A stretch of DNA of 64,000 bases from Cordylochernes scorpioides (GCA_030710605.1 CP092877.1:38654970-38718969), one strand, 5' to 3'. Shown: positions 45,366-56,239, counted from the stretch's first letter. Translations and numbers: made by a program. Notes: generated by a model not told the origin, from the sequence alone.

Positions 45366-45679
45366 CACTTGATCCAGTACAATTTCACCTTTGTACTAAT
45401 ATTTCAAATAAATACGTTTTTTGATTTATTTTCAAATGTTTTGGTGTGAAATATATAGTTCAAATACGTATACATGACAAGAGAGAACTATAATAATTTA
45501 TAACCATCTCAGATTATATATATAATATATAATGTTTAATGAGAGAAATTATATTTAAATATCACAATATTATTAAAGTGATTAAACAAATTTGAAATAT
45601 GAATATAAGGTAATTACACGACAACTATGTAAAAGTAATTAAAACATTTTAGCGAAATTTTCTTTCGTAAATCAAACAG

Positions 45680-45790
45680 TTTTATACTGACCTTACTGCG
45701 ATGAAGAAATATTGGGAGGGTCTGGCTCATCAGTCGTGAACCCTCTTCTAGCCAATTCTTTCCATCAGAGCTTTCTACTATTGTATTTTA
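45680..45790 (+). mobile_element. Family A fragment
   Basis: ACTGACCTTACTGCGATGAAG, GGGAGGGTCTGGCTCATCAG and TGAACCCTC match the family core. The inverted partner arm and the GAAAC box are lost. Confidence 0.55.
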
Positions 45791-45861
45791 CTATAGATCT
45801 TTAGTCTATTTGTTTCTTTATGTGTTCATTGTTCATGTGTTTTAGGATGAGAATCTTAATA

Positions 45862-46037
45862 CAGTTAAACCTGTCTATAGCGCCACCTCTAAATAGCGCC
45901 TCCCTCTCTATAGCGCCCGATTTTAAATACGTAGTACGATGCGATTTACACTAAAAGTGACCTGTCTATAGCAGCCTCTCTCTATAGCACCCTATTTGGT
46001 GAGTCCCAAGAGGAGGCGCTATAGACAGGTTTAACTG
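45862..46037 (+). mobile_element. Pogo-like MITE
   Basis: CAGTTAAACCTGTCTATAGC and GCTATAGACAGGTTTAACTG are perfect inverted ends 176 bp apart. CTATAGCGCC is repeated subterminally. The left flank is TA and the right flank AA. End structure and repeated subterminal motifs resemble the Tigger element at 32558-34246. Confidence 0.75.
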
Positions 46038-47060
46038 AATATGGCCTAATCAAATAATGACCTATTTACATATGGCTTCATTTCAAATGATGATCTCTTT
46101 TTTTCTATAAGGATCCAAACCGCCACCACTGGCCGACATAAAACCTTGCAGTTGACAATTCAGGTAGTTTTTGAGATTCCAGGATTGGGATTAAGTTGAT
46201 ATATAACTTGGACTGAACAGACATCCTCTGTCATTTATTTTATATGAAATGAATTCTCTTCATTTCTCTGAAATTCCAAAGGTTACAACTCTATCCACCT
46301 AGTTTTCTACAGCATTAGGTTCATTGTTGAAATCGTTTGTTTCTAGTATTTTGCATATTACCGTATCGATAGATTTTATCGAGTCGAATATTTGTTATTT
46401 GCTCAAAATATTTCCTTAAAGAAGAAAATCTTTGTAATATCTTGTTCTGCGCTCAATCCTTCTTCCCGGTTATATCATCACCGAGGCCCTAAATATGGCA
46501 CTCTTCTATTTCAAGAACAATCTAGTATATATTATGATATTTTACTTCCATTTATTCGAAAATGTTATTTGATCATATCTCGACCGTTTTCCCAAAGCTT
46601 TTATGCTTACAGTATCTGTTTTCCATGTTTTTCTTCAAACAGGGGTTTCTATTTCTCCCAATGAATTGTCGTTACATGTGTTATCGGTCAGTAAAGATGA
46701 AATTATTTGTTTCCTTATTGCTTTTTAGCTCAGGAGATTGTCTAGTTGGCTCTTTATGGCTATATTCCAGTTTGATAACCTCACATATAATTTCACTAAA
46801 TGATTTCTCTATTTGGTTACTTATGGCTCACTCCAGTTGATGGTCTTCATATATGATTTCACTAAAATATTGTCTATTTGTTTCAATATTAATTAATTAC
46901 AGATTATTTATATTCTCTATTCTTAATAACAAATGCCTTAATCTCCCTGTATGTTTTCTGTTTTATTTTCAATACAAAAAGGTTTATCTCAGTTTTCGTT
47001 TCTAACCACTTACTTGCTTATACTTGATACACCTAATTAATTGTAAACCTAATCTTTATT
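46038..47060. other. No recognised gene
   Basis: Mixed AT-rich sequence. Two imperfect copies of TATGGCTATATTCCAGTTTG / TTATGGCTCACTCCAGTTGA at 46755 and 46820 suggest a short local duplication. Confidence 0.35.
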
Positions 47061-47079
47061 TAATTTTTGACAATCCCAC

Positions 47080-47651
47080 ACACAAAGCTTTATTAAGACC
47101 ACCCGTCTTATACAGATTCACCACAGGAAGAGAGACAATTGACAATTGAAAAGCATTTATTGACCTTAGTCAACTTTTACAAGATTAAAAAGGACATATA
47201 TACAGATAAAAATATAAACAATTCAGCCAGGGAGTCTTTCCCAGCGGGCGAGAGTCACCACAGGAAGAGAGGAATCATAGATGGAGCTCCTATACTCCAG
47301 ACAGCGCACCATCCAACAACAGCCTCCAGGTCCGACACATGTCTAGTGGCCACACGTTCCTTCGTGCATACGTCAAGGTTAGCTTATCACTGAACAGGCT
47401 AGTATGGAATCAGCCGCGTTTTAGTCTTCGCTTTCCTCATCCAAATGGACCACGTCATTCAGCGATTCTATTAATCTCCTCCGAACAGTAACTGCGGCCT
47501 TGTAGAATTTATATAAACCAAAAAGAAGACCTTGATCAAACGTCATTGCATTCATCCAGTTTAATATTTGTTGACTATCGAATTTAAAAAAAGAATAAAT
47601 CACCCAAGAATGTTTTGTCAAATCTAAAGGAAGGCTTCGTTTAATGTTCAA
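47080..47651 (-). pseudogene. LINE ORF2 C-terminus and 3' UTR
   Basis: The minus-strand frame 47651-47421 encodes a 76-residue segment (WVIYSFFKFDSQQILNW, FGLYKFYKAAVTVRRR, ending DEESED and TAG) that resembles the extreme C-terminus of arthropod LINE ORF2 proteins. Its 3' UTR contains CAACAGCCTCCAGGTCCGAC-related sequence in inverse. It ends with the hairpin AAGACGGGTGGTCTT (47095-47109) followed by AATAAAGCTTTGTGTG. Upstream ORF2 is missing. Confidence 0.55.
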
Positions 47652-48090
47652 GGGTATTCAATAGCTGGCAAGCAAAGAAGTGAAGCTTAAAGAAATAAAA
47701 AAAAATTCAGTCGATGAGAATTCTGCTAATCTTACTTGCTATACTTGATACACCTCTTAATGTCTCTTGTAAATCTTATCCTTTCTTATTTTTACAATTC
47801 TAAAGTAATACTTCGTTTAATGTTCAAGGGTATTCAATAGCTGGCAATCAAAGAAGTGAATCCTAAAAAAAATGATTTAAAAATTTCAATCGATGAGAAT
47901 CCTGCTCATCTTACTTGCCATACTTGAACACCTACTTAATGTCTCTTGTAAATAATATCCTTTCTTATTATCAGAAATCTAAAGGAATACTTCGTTTAAT
48001 GTTCAAGGGTATTTAATGGCTGGCAAGCAAAGAAGTGAAGCCTAAGGAAGTAAAAAAATTCAATCGATGAGAATTCTGCTCATCTATGTA
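47635..48090. repeat. Tandem array, ~2.5 units of 176-179 bp
   Basis: CTTCGTTTAATGTTCAAGGG begins units at 47635, 47811 and 47990. Each includes GCTGGCAAKCAAAGAAGTGA, CGATGAGAATYCTGC and CTTAATGTCTCTTG. The first unit overlaps the upstream edge of the LINE ORF fragment, so the array may have been built from LINE-flanking sequence. Confidence 0.75.
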
Positions 48091-48396
48091 TCCAGCAATA
48101 TTGATCCACCTATCCTACCATTTCATAGATGAGGTAAATGGCTGGGCGTGGTTTCCAGTAACTAAGCCAATCTCCCGGATCTAAGTCGGCTTGTTAGCGC
48201 CGCCCTGGTGGCCAAATTTGTAATTTATTTAAATATTTAGCTTCCTTTCCCCCCTTTTAGATGGATTACTACAGGAAAGTCACTTGTATTATCTAACTCA
48301 TTGTTGCATACCAAGTTTGAATTGATTTGGATAACTAATATTCCTATTGTTAGTTTATATATATGATACATATATACATATATATTATTTTAATTA
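48091..48396. other. Unassigned
   Basis: 48120-48230 is GC-richer and contains GCGCCGCCCTGGTGGCCAAA, which resembles the 5' end of the full-length LINE at 61400-61422 in inverse orientation. It may be a LINE 5' remnant. Confidence 0.3.
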
Positions 48397-48710
48397 AAAA
48401 GGCATATATTGGATCAATATATAAGTTATTTACCAATATTTTAGTTGGCCGAACGCCAACCTTTATCAAGGTAATATAACATTTTAAAGTGCTATAATAC
48501 CTTGATAAAGGTTGGCGTTCAGCCAAATAAAATATTGTAAAACAACTTAAAGTTTCACCGCATAAGTTTCTTTTCTGTGAACACAGAAAAGAAACTTATG
48601 CGGTGAAACTTTAAGTTGTTTTATAATCATACGCCGCAGTCCCTTATAAATAAAATATTGGTAAAATTAAATGATATTTTGATACAATATATCCCTTTTT
48701 ATTTGAAGAT
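48397..48710 (+). mobile_element. Family D foldback with an embedded perfect palindrome
   Basis: Outer arms: AAAAAGGCATATATTGGATC and GAACGCCAACCTTTATCAAG with inverse copies at 48487-48535 and 48655-48710. The right arm is interrupted by 48541-48624, a 41-bp perfect inverted repeat with an AA spacer (GCATAAGTTTCTTTTCTGTG | AA | CACAGAAAAGAAACTTATGC at the centre), followed by ATACGCCGCAGTC. Confidence 0.65.
48541..48624. repeat. Perfect 41+2+41 bp palindrome
   Basis: Left arm 48541-48581, spacer AA 48582-48583, right arm 48584-48624, with no mismatches. Its CCGCATAAGTTTCTTTT part is also found at the outer ends of the 54297-54758 palindrome, so it is a compact relative of that repeat. Confidence 0.85.
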
Positions 48711-48766
48711 TTATTTATGGATTACTATATTTTCAAAACATATATAGATATATATTATTTTATTCG

Positions 48767-49012
48767 AAATTATTTTAAAGGCATAAGATTCTTTTTGAAA
48801 ATAAACAATTTCTACTGCCCTTACTGCAACGAAAAAAAATGCTGTATGGTAGATTAAACTGGCGAAACCGCTGGGAGGGTTCACCACTGATGAGCCAGGT
48901 CCTCCCATTAATTTTTCCATTGCAGTAAGGGCAGTAGAAATTGTTTATTTTCAAAAAGAATCTTACGCCTTTAAAATAATTTCGAATTTTGATAACAGAT
49001 GGCGCGCTAGTG
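48767..49012 (+). mobile_element. Family A2 element
   Basis: Arms with TTTTAAAGGCATAAGATTC and the inverse, then TTTCTACTGCCCTTACTGCAA. The hammerhead-like boxes appear as CTGGC-GAAA (48859-48867) and CTGATGA-GCCAG (48887-48898). AGATGGCGC is at 48997. Confidence 0.7.
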
Positions 49013-49019
49013 AATCCTA

Positions 49020-49215
49020 TATTATTTTTATTGAAAAGGCATATATTGGCTGAACGCCACTCTTTTCAAGATATTACAACATATTTATTTGTTGATTGTT
49101 GTTGTTGACATAAATATGTTGATAATAGCTTGAAAATGGTTGGCGTTCAGCTAACTGAAATATTAGTAAATAAATCATATTTTTATCCAATATATGGCTT
49201 TTCAATTAAAGATCT
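49020..49215 (+). mobile_element. Family D element, partial
   Basis: AAAAGGCATATATTGG, then GGCTGAACGCCAC and the inverted GGTTGGCGTTCAGC with TTAGTAAATAAATCATAT. Confidence 0.55.
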
Positions 49216-50159
49216 ATTTATGTATTGCTCCTTTTTCCATACACATATATATATGATATATAAAATGCAAATAAACATTATTATTAATAATTATTATGAA
49301 TTGATAAAATATATTTAACATATATATAGCAATTATAAAATTTGAAAATATTCAAAATATTCTTCAAATTTACCATATCAACTGTACACAAAGGCATAAT
49401 GCCGCACTCCATAAGAAATAAAATCAAAAGATTTCTCAAAATTAATTTCTCTCACAATTAATTCCAAATATTATTTACATATTTATTTAATTATATTTAC
49501 ATATATATTAGTAAGCCCTTAAATATCAATATAAAATGTGTGTATATTTTTCTAAATATGAAAAGAGAAAGATAAAAAATATTACATTGTATTAATTTAT
49601 CAGAGCCTATATAAAGGAAGATATTAATTTTGTTCATATAAAAATAAACTCTGTGAAGCTAATAATAATTACACGGTTGCCCCCCCCCCCCCCCAAACTA
49701 TTTTTATTTTATTTTTCCGGTTGTTATGGTTATTGAATTTGGTGTTACCGAATCATTATTTTAATTTGATTTGTGGATAGAAGAAATTGAGAATTACATT
49801 TATTTGAACGGAAATTTTATTTGATAACAAAAAAATCTATATTTGTAATAAAATTTTCAATGAATATAATATGGAATAAGATATATTTTTGAATAGATAT
49901 CAGAGGAGTGAAAATAAACGGATTTGAATTGTTTAATGCACATGGGTTATATGTAAATAATTGAAGAATTTTCTATGAGATTTAGATAGATATGCAAATC
50001 AAGATAATATAATTGAATGTATAAATGTGTTGCATACATGATTTAAATTGAGAGAGAAACATTTATAAATAATGTCTCTATTGTATACGAAATTTATTAC
50101 CAAGATTTTTATTCTTACCTATTCAAAATTAGTAGATACATTTAGTAATATAGTTATAT
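49216..50159. other. AT-rich sequence; poly(C) tract
   Basis: No gene was recognised. An uninterrupted run of 15 C lies at 49680-49694. Such a run is unusual in DNA this AT-rich. Confidence 0.5.
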
Positions 50160-50345
50160 AATTTAGAAACTATTATAGACGCGTAGGATTCTTTCAAAAA
50201 TTAAGCCATTTCTACTGCCTCTTTTCCAATGGAAAAATTAATTCCATTGCAATAAAGGCAGTAGAAATTGTTTAATTTTTAAAAGAATCAAATGCATCTA
50301 TAATAGTTTTGAAATTTCATAACAGATGGCGCGCTAATGTATCAT
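50160..50345 (+). mobile_element. Family A2 element, short form
   Basis: TAGAAACTATTATAGACGCG and the inverse, TTTCTACTGCCTCTTTTCC and GCAATAAAGGCAGTAGAAA. The hammerhead-like centre is deleted. AGATGGCGC is at 50324. Confidence 0.65.
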
Positions 50346-50639
50346 AATATAGTTATATGTTTGTATTTTATTTTATTGGAATATCTGTAATTCACAGAAT
50401 ACGTTATCATCATATTGTGTTCTTTTATCATCATCCATCCTAGAATAAGGTTGAGTAGTATTTGTGTATTCGAACAATAAAATTAAAGAAGAAATTGTTT
50501 CAAAGTTTCAGATTTTGATTCAATATATTACATATTTTATTTAGAGAACAGAATTCTATTTGAAATCAGTATTTCTAAATATATATGAAGTTCAATCATC
50601 CAAATATACATTTCAACGAATAGGTTCTGAGAGGTTATT

Positions 50640-51065
50640 TTCTGAGAGAAGAATTACAAAAACAATAACAAGACTCAGAACGAAACACTCTATAAAGGAA
50701 TAACAATACACCCATATGGCACAAGAACCTATTGGACATGCAACAACTGTCCTGGTGTGGAACTAACACCTACCAACATATTCTCATGCCCAGCAATGGC
50801 CGCATTATTGCAGAAAATTGACATGGACTTATAGCAGCAGCTTTACACACTCAAGATTGAGTACATTGCGACTGCTGTGATAGAGATGCATGGAGACATC
50901 TGAGGCTCTTCATTGTATACAACAACAGCAACAACAGAAAATTGACATGTACCTATAGCAGCAACTTTACACACCAAAGATAGAAGACATTGCGACTGCT
51001 GTGAAAGAGATGCACGGGGACATTTAAGGCTCCTCATTGGAAATGACAACAACAACAACGAACAG
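50640..51065 (+). pseudogene. LINE ORF2 C-terminus with duplicated 3' end
   Basis: The frame from ~50692 contains a C-terminal zinc-finger-like region common in jockey/R1-type LINEs (THR-less CNNCPGVELTPTNIFSC pattern) and continues to ATAVIEMHGDI. A segment of about 130 bp (GAAAATTGACATG to the CAACAACAGC tail) is then repeated once (50810-50935, 50936-51060). The second copy ends GACAACAACAACAAC. Stops and a frameshift near 50690 inactivate it. A fragment of the same 3' end lies inverted at 15020-15165. Confidence 0.6.
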
Positions 51066-52150
51066 ATGTAAAACGATACCCAGTTATACACCCAATCAAA
51101 GTTCACTTTAAACTAAATAATAGAAATATCATTAACGTATTTAAATAATATTTACATCTATAATATGTCGACATATTGAAATTGAACTTTTTATTTATAT
51201 ATATATATATATTATAAAGGCTTATATTTAATATATAGACACTCGATGGTGAATGCCTCTGAGCTAAAGAAACACTGTATGTTGATTGGCTGGTTGATGT
51301 AACGTGACAGGGAATGGCCAATCAATTGCGCGGGAAGAAACGAACACTTTATATGTTTATATAATGAGGAATATTGTGTAATGTATCTCAATAGGTTAAA
51401 AAATATGATTATAAAGAAGTGTATTCATATATACATACCAGTGAGAAACTTTAAATTTTTATATATTTATTAGTTTATTTAATAATAAGAGGTTTATTTT
51501 ATATATATATATGATAAATAAATATGGGATAAAAAATATATAGAAAACACCAGCATAGCTTCGGCTTTGGATTTAATTGAAACACGTTTTCTAATCAATT
51601 CATGAATATAAACATTGAAAATAACTATGCGATATTATCAAGTGTTAAAAATACAATCATTGAAATATATTTAAAAAATAAAATCCCAAACACATATATA
51701 TAGCCCGACTATGATAGCATTGTTTTCGCGTATCTCAATGTTAAAGATATACTATTAAATAAAGAAAAAGGTGACAAAAATGACTATTAAATTAAACAAC
51801 ACACAATAGCCGTAAAGAAAACAATCAATTTCAGAAAGTTAAAGAATAAATAAAAAAAACTCACCATTCTTTATTCACAGAAAAACAGGATGATTGGAAG
51901 AAGAATACTTTCTAAATGGGAATTCTGCCTTAAAGTAATTTGAAGGTAAATTCAATTCTCGCTTTTATTTAAATGTCCTCCAATATATTGGTCAAAAGAC
52001 GACATTTATTTTCATTGAGCAGTTTACTCTGTGGTATTTATTTATATCGTTCAATGAAAATTGTTGGTGGATAAAAAAATAGTAGAAAATATTGTATATT
52101 TAAATAAATAAAGTTTAAATAGAGTTTAAAATTGAAAATATACATATATT
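51066..52150. other. No recognised gene
   Basis: AT-rich. A less AT-rich patch at 51240-51330 (GGTGAATGCCTCTGAGC, GGGAATGGCCAATCAATTGC) remains unassigned. 51960-52060 contains no family match. Confidence 0.4.
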
Positions 52151-52154
52151 AAAA

Positions 52155-52305
52155 TCATAAAAAGCATATCCTGACCGCGATTATTTAAGCATTTTTAGAT
52201 GTCAGAGCACCATCTAGTGGATCAAAAATAAACAAAAGGTTTATTTAACTTGTTCTGGTCAGGATATGTCTTTTTTATTTTAATATCTATACCTGACCTT
52301 TTCTA
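52155..52305 (+). mobile_element. Family B element, degenerate
   Basis: GCATATCCTGACC at ~52165 is mirrored by GGTCAGGATATGTC at ~52257. The central motif reads GAGCACCATCTAGTGG, one base off the CTCF-core-like site present in the other copies. Confidence 0.65.
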
Positions 52306-52540
52306 TTTTAAAATTAATTTCCTCACATATATACGTATTTATAAAAATAAATTATTTATGAAAGAACATATGAATAGAAATTATTTGACAGAGAAGACGG
52401 ATTTTGCTACCAATTAGTAATTATTTGTTATGGTTTCTTATTCCACATTCGCATGATACATATTATGATATTCAATGCGTTTTCGGCGTCCTAAACAATA
52501 TTTCTGAAATCAATAAAATCTTGATAATAAGGGATTTTAT

Positions 52541-53026
52541 TAACACAAAGCAATAACGCGCCATCTATATATATAAAATAAAAGGATTTAAAAGCGCGAG
52601 TGTTTCTTTTATACATAAAACGAACTTCTACTGTCCTTACTGCGATGAAAAATATATTGGGAGGGCTTGGCTCATCAGTGGTGAACCCTCCCTTCCTAAC
52701 TGGCCTGTCTTTATAGTTTGCTGAAGAGCATTGCTCGAAGCAAATATTTGAATGTAATTCTACTGTCCTATAAGCTTATGTCCATAGTTTACTTGAAAAC
52801 CATTTCTAAGATTGCATCCTTCAGTGTAGCATATAAAAGCAGAATGATCCAATACAGTATTAGAGCTCTGAGAAGCGGTCTGGTGGATTAAATTGGCGAA
52901 ACCGCTGGGAGGGTTCACCATTGATGAGCCAAGCCCTCCCAATATATTTTTCATCGCAGTAAGGACAGTAGAAGTTCGTTTTATGTATAAAAGAAACATT
53001 CGCGCTTTTAAATCCTTTTATTTTAT
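52541..53026 (+). mobile_element. Family A1 element with 14-bp target duplication
   Basis: ATAAGGGATTTTAT occurs at 52527-52540 and 53027-53040. Inverted arms (ATAACGCGCCATCTATATAT / GGATTTAAAAGCGCG and the inverse), the ACTGTCCTTACTGCGATG core and the inner block CTGAAGAGCATTGCTCG are shared with 9767-10429. In the hammerhead-like motif CTGATGA has become TTGATGA. Confidence 0.75.
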
Positions 53027-53307
53027 ATAAGGGATTTTATGCTGATATATAAATTCTATAGTTTCTTATATCTTAGAGATTATATGGACAAACCCGCTCT
53101 CTTCTGGAGATGGTATCTTATCAGAGAATGCTAAGTCATGATGGGTCTAACACCGATGTTGTAGTTAGCGTCCATCAAGTCGACCTTTGGTGACTATTTG
53201 GACAAATATTTTCCAACTTGATGTATATTAACATAAAATGCATATTATATAATGCACATTAAGATATATTTTGAGAATAGAGCAAACCATTGATAGATCT
53301 ACAATTA

Positions 53308-53650
53308 AAAAGGCATATATTGGATCAAAATATAATTTATTTTAACCAATATTTCAGTTGGCTGAACGCCAACCTTTATCAAGTTATTATAACATATTAA
53401 TGCGTGCCAAAAACAAACTCAGTGCCACATAACGTCAATAGAATTAAGTTTAAAATATATTTTGCTTATATTTAATGAGTTTGTTGTTGACACACATTAA
53501 TATGTTATAATACTGTGGATAATAAAAAAGGCAAATATAGGCAAATAAATAATTTTATTCAATCCACACACAATATGTCTTTTTATTATCTATCTATATA
53601 TAATATAATATTTTATCCAATATATGTCTTTTCAATTAAAGATCTATTTA
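53308..53650 (+). mobile_element. Family D foldback, expanded
   Basis: AAAAAGGCATATATTGGATC, CAATATTTCAGTTGG and GAACGCCAACCTTTATCAAG on the left. Inverse AT-rich blocks and TATCCAATATATGTCTTTTC on the right. The interior carries CACACATTAATATG with its inverse. Confidence 0.55.
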
Positions 53651-53974
53651 TGAATTTTGCTCTATTTTTCCAAAACAAAATATATATGTATTCCCCCCCA
53701 TATATTTATATAAATATAAAGTATGTATAATAAATAACTGAAATATCTATTTAAAAAAAAAAGACAATTACAACGCGTAATTATTAATGAAAAGTTAGGG
53801 AAATACATGGAAATTTGAAAATTATATTGATTCAGAGGTTATTGAGCGTAGAGTGCATCTACAATGCATAACCTCCACTCAAACCTACTCTCTATGTAAT
53901 TTTTATATAATTAATAATAATAATAATTGTCAAAATCCTCTTTTCCCTTAATCATAATTAAGATAAATAAGGGG

Positions 53975-54285
53975 TGTTCGGTGGAAGGATGGTCTAAACC
54001 GTTGGTTTTCGACCGCTACGACCCGGGATCGAATCCCTTATTGGGCACTTTTTTCTAATTAAAATATGCTCCAGTGACCCCCAATTCTTGCAATATTCGA
54101 ATCCCACCAGCGAGTGCAAGTAACTAAACAGAGCGCTGGCATATTTGTAAGTGCAAATTCGAACTGATTTTCACATGTGTAGACATGTTGTACACTTACA
54201 GTTAAAGCAGTCGCCAATTTCTACCCACCATGATTTTAATGGCCTATACCACGTGTACTAGAGATAATTAAAAAAGTAATAATAA
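53975..54285 (+). mobile_element. Probable tRNA-derived SINE
   Basis: A tRNA-like head (GTGTTCGGTGGAAGGATGG, with an A-box-like TGGTCTAAACC and B-box GGATCGAATCCC) is followed by an unrelated body (CACCAGCGAGTGCAAG, CATGTGTAGACATG). The tail ends CACGTGTACTAGAGATAATT, then AAT repeats. Head-body-tail order and size fit a SINE. Single copy here, target duplication not resolved. Confidence 0.5.
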
Positions 54286-54296
54286 TTAATATAATA

Positions 54297-54758
54297 TAAA
54301 GCTATACAAACAGTTTAACCGCATAAGTTTCTTTTTTATTTATGAAAAATCATTTTTAATTTCAAAGAGAAATATTTAATATTTCTAACTTTTGGATGAC
54401 GTATGAAAAGGTTGAATATATGAAGAGTGATGGTCTATATATGAATGGATGACGTATGGAAGGGTGAAAAATATGAAGAGTAATGGCGAACGGAAAAATA
54501 AAAGTGTCCAGGAGCGGGAATCGAACCCACAACCTTCTGCTTAGATTCCCGCTCCTGGACACTTTTATTTTTCCGTTCGCCATTACTCTTCATATTTTTC
54601 ACCCTTCCATACGTCATCCATTCATATATAGACCATCACTCTTCATATATTCAACCTTTTCATACGTCATCCAATCTAAATATTTCTCTTTGAAATTAAA
54701 AATGATTTTTCACAAATAAAAAATAAACTTATGCGGTTAAACTGTTTATATAGCTTTA
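54297..54758. repeat. ~460-bp palindrome with half a tRNA-like sequence in its loop
   Basis: Arms of about 220 bp are near-identical inverses. AGTGTCCAGGAGCGGGAATC (54505-54524) and its exact reverse complement (54544-54563) leave a 19-nt spacer (54525-54543). The spacer and arm together read, on the minus strand, GGTTGTGGGTTCGATTCCC, the T-arm of the tRNA-like unit at 63511-63582. Outer ends contain CCGCATAAGTTTCTTTT. Both arms give the same short frame (MANGKIKVSRSGN), which is a consequence of symmetry and not a gene. Confidence 0.8.
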
Positions 54759-54769
54759 TAATTATACGC

Positions 54770-55864
54770 CGCAGTCATTTATAAGTATTAATATAATGTT
54801 GTAATTCTTTTTGATTCATAAATTCTCTAAAATATTTCTGTCTTGAATGTTATAGCGTTTTTTAGTAGAAGCCCAATATCAAATGGTATTGCGCCATTTA
54901 CTTCAAGAAGGTTAAGTGAGGGTGTGAGAGGTCAGAAAACCACAGACGATTGAATTATTAAAGAGGAGCTCCACCAAAATCAATGTGACAGTATTAATAT
55001 TCCAAGCGCACAGTTGATAAGGATTTATCAAAGAAAACTGGTCACGTGACTGGAATACCTGATGAAGCAGTTCCTCATAACAACACCATCATGTGCTAAC
55101 CCAGCCTGGATATACCATTTAGGATAGGATGGCGACATCTTCTGCTAGGAAAGTTTTGGCAATAAAACGACATGATTTATAGCGAAATGTATTAAATAAA
55201 TATCAGAAGATATATATAGCGAAACTAAAGGTTGCGCCATTTATAAGTGCAGACGTTTTTCAAAAATATCGTCTGAAGAAAGTTGTTGGTATAAGAATAA
55301 TATATTTATCCTAATAGATATTAAAAAATACACAGAACATATTTATTATTAGAAATAAACGTAAAAATAAGTTTTTCCTTACAAAAAAATGTACGAATTT
55401 TATTGAAATGAGACACTGATTGTTCCCTGATCTAAATGACTATATTCTCTTACCTCAGCCACTTTGTCTATATAAATTTTATGAACTCTGTTGATAAATA
55501 CATGTAAATTTGTAAATATTTAATTCTAATTTCTAATTTGTGTTATGTTTGTTTCCTCTGTAATAGGCGCAAATAATTTAATATCGTGCCTGTTTAATAA
55601 ATAAATAAATCTTGTTTGTTTTCCCGATTATTGAAATAAATAAATAATTATATGGTTAAATTTTTTGCAACATAATATTTTAAGAAATTTGATAATAACA
55701 ACAGTGAAATATAATATATGGATTAGCGATAATTATGGTGGTGGTGCTTATTTCCATGGTTAAACCAATTTCTGAAGTCCACTCCTCTCCAATTTTTCGA
55801 TGGTAGTTATAGGCCTGGAAAATAGGTTCTCTATTGTTAGTTCTGAGCATGATAAGATATATTA
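54770..55864. other. No recognised gene
   Basis: 54840-55140 is less AT-rich and could be decayed coding sequence (ATTGCGCCATTTACTTC, GGTCAGAAAACCACAGACG), but I could not identify a family. 55380-55640 is AT-rich with several AATAAA strings. Confidence 0.35.
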
Positions 55865-56239
55865 ATGGGTAATAAAACACAATCTAGCGGTAGGATGTTA
55901 ATCATGTACCAGAAGAGAAATCTCTTCCGTGAATTGTGCATTAGAACGATGGCACTGTGCATCAACATAGGATTCTTGCATGAAAATCGGCCCTTTCCAC
56001 TTCACCAACTTAAACTCAGGTTTGGTAAATTGGACCAATTTCATTACACCACTTTCGTAGGATGTTATGAAATCGAAGCCGCTCCTGTACTGATGAGGGC
56101 CAAAACCCGAAACCATGGTATACAGGTTGGCTTTTTGTTTGAAATTATCAAAACTGATGTGGTGGCTTATTATTTATCACCACTAGTAAGGCTTTCTATT
56201 GGAGTGATGCACAGTTCTATCGTTCTGATACACAATTAA
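55865..56239. other. Weak host-exon candidate, both strands open
   Basis: A 375-bp frame is open on the plus strand. On the minus strand a 72-codon frame (56116-55898) is extended upstream without stops to about 56160 (includes FDNFKQKANLYTM and SGFGPHQYRSGFDF). Composition is less AT-rich than its surroundings and it is not part of any repeat seen here. CAG at ~56157 and a GTACAT donor at ~55905 could bound an exon on the minus strand. I do not recognise the peptide in either strand. Confidence 0.2.

Noticed and set aside
52202..52217. Sixth full CTCF-like site in family B
   Set aside because: The sequence is GAGCACCATCTAGTGG, with A in place of G inside the core, so it was not counted.
54362..54719. 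Mirror-image frames starting MANGKIKVSRSGN on both strands
   Set aside because: Identity on both strands follows from the palindrome and is not evidence of coding.
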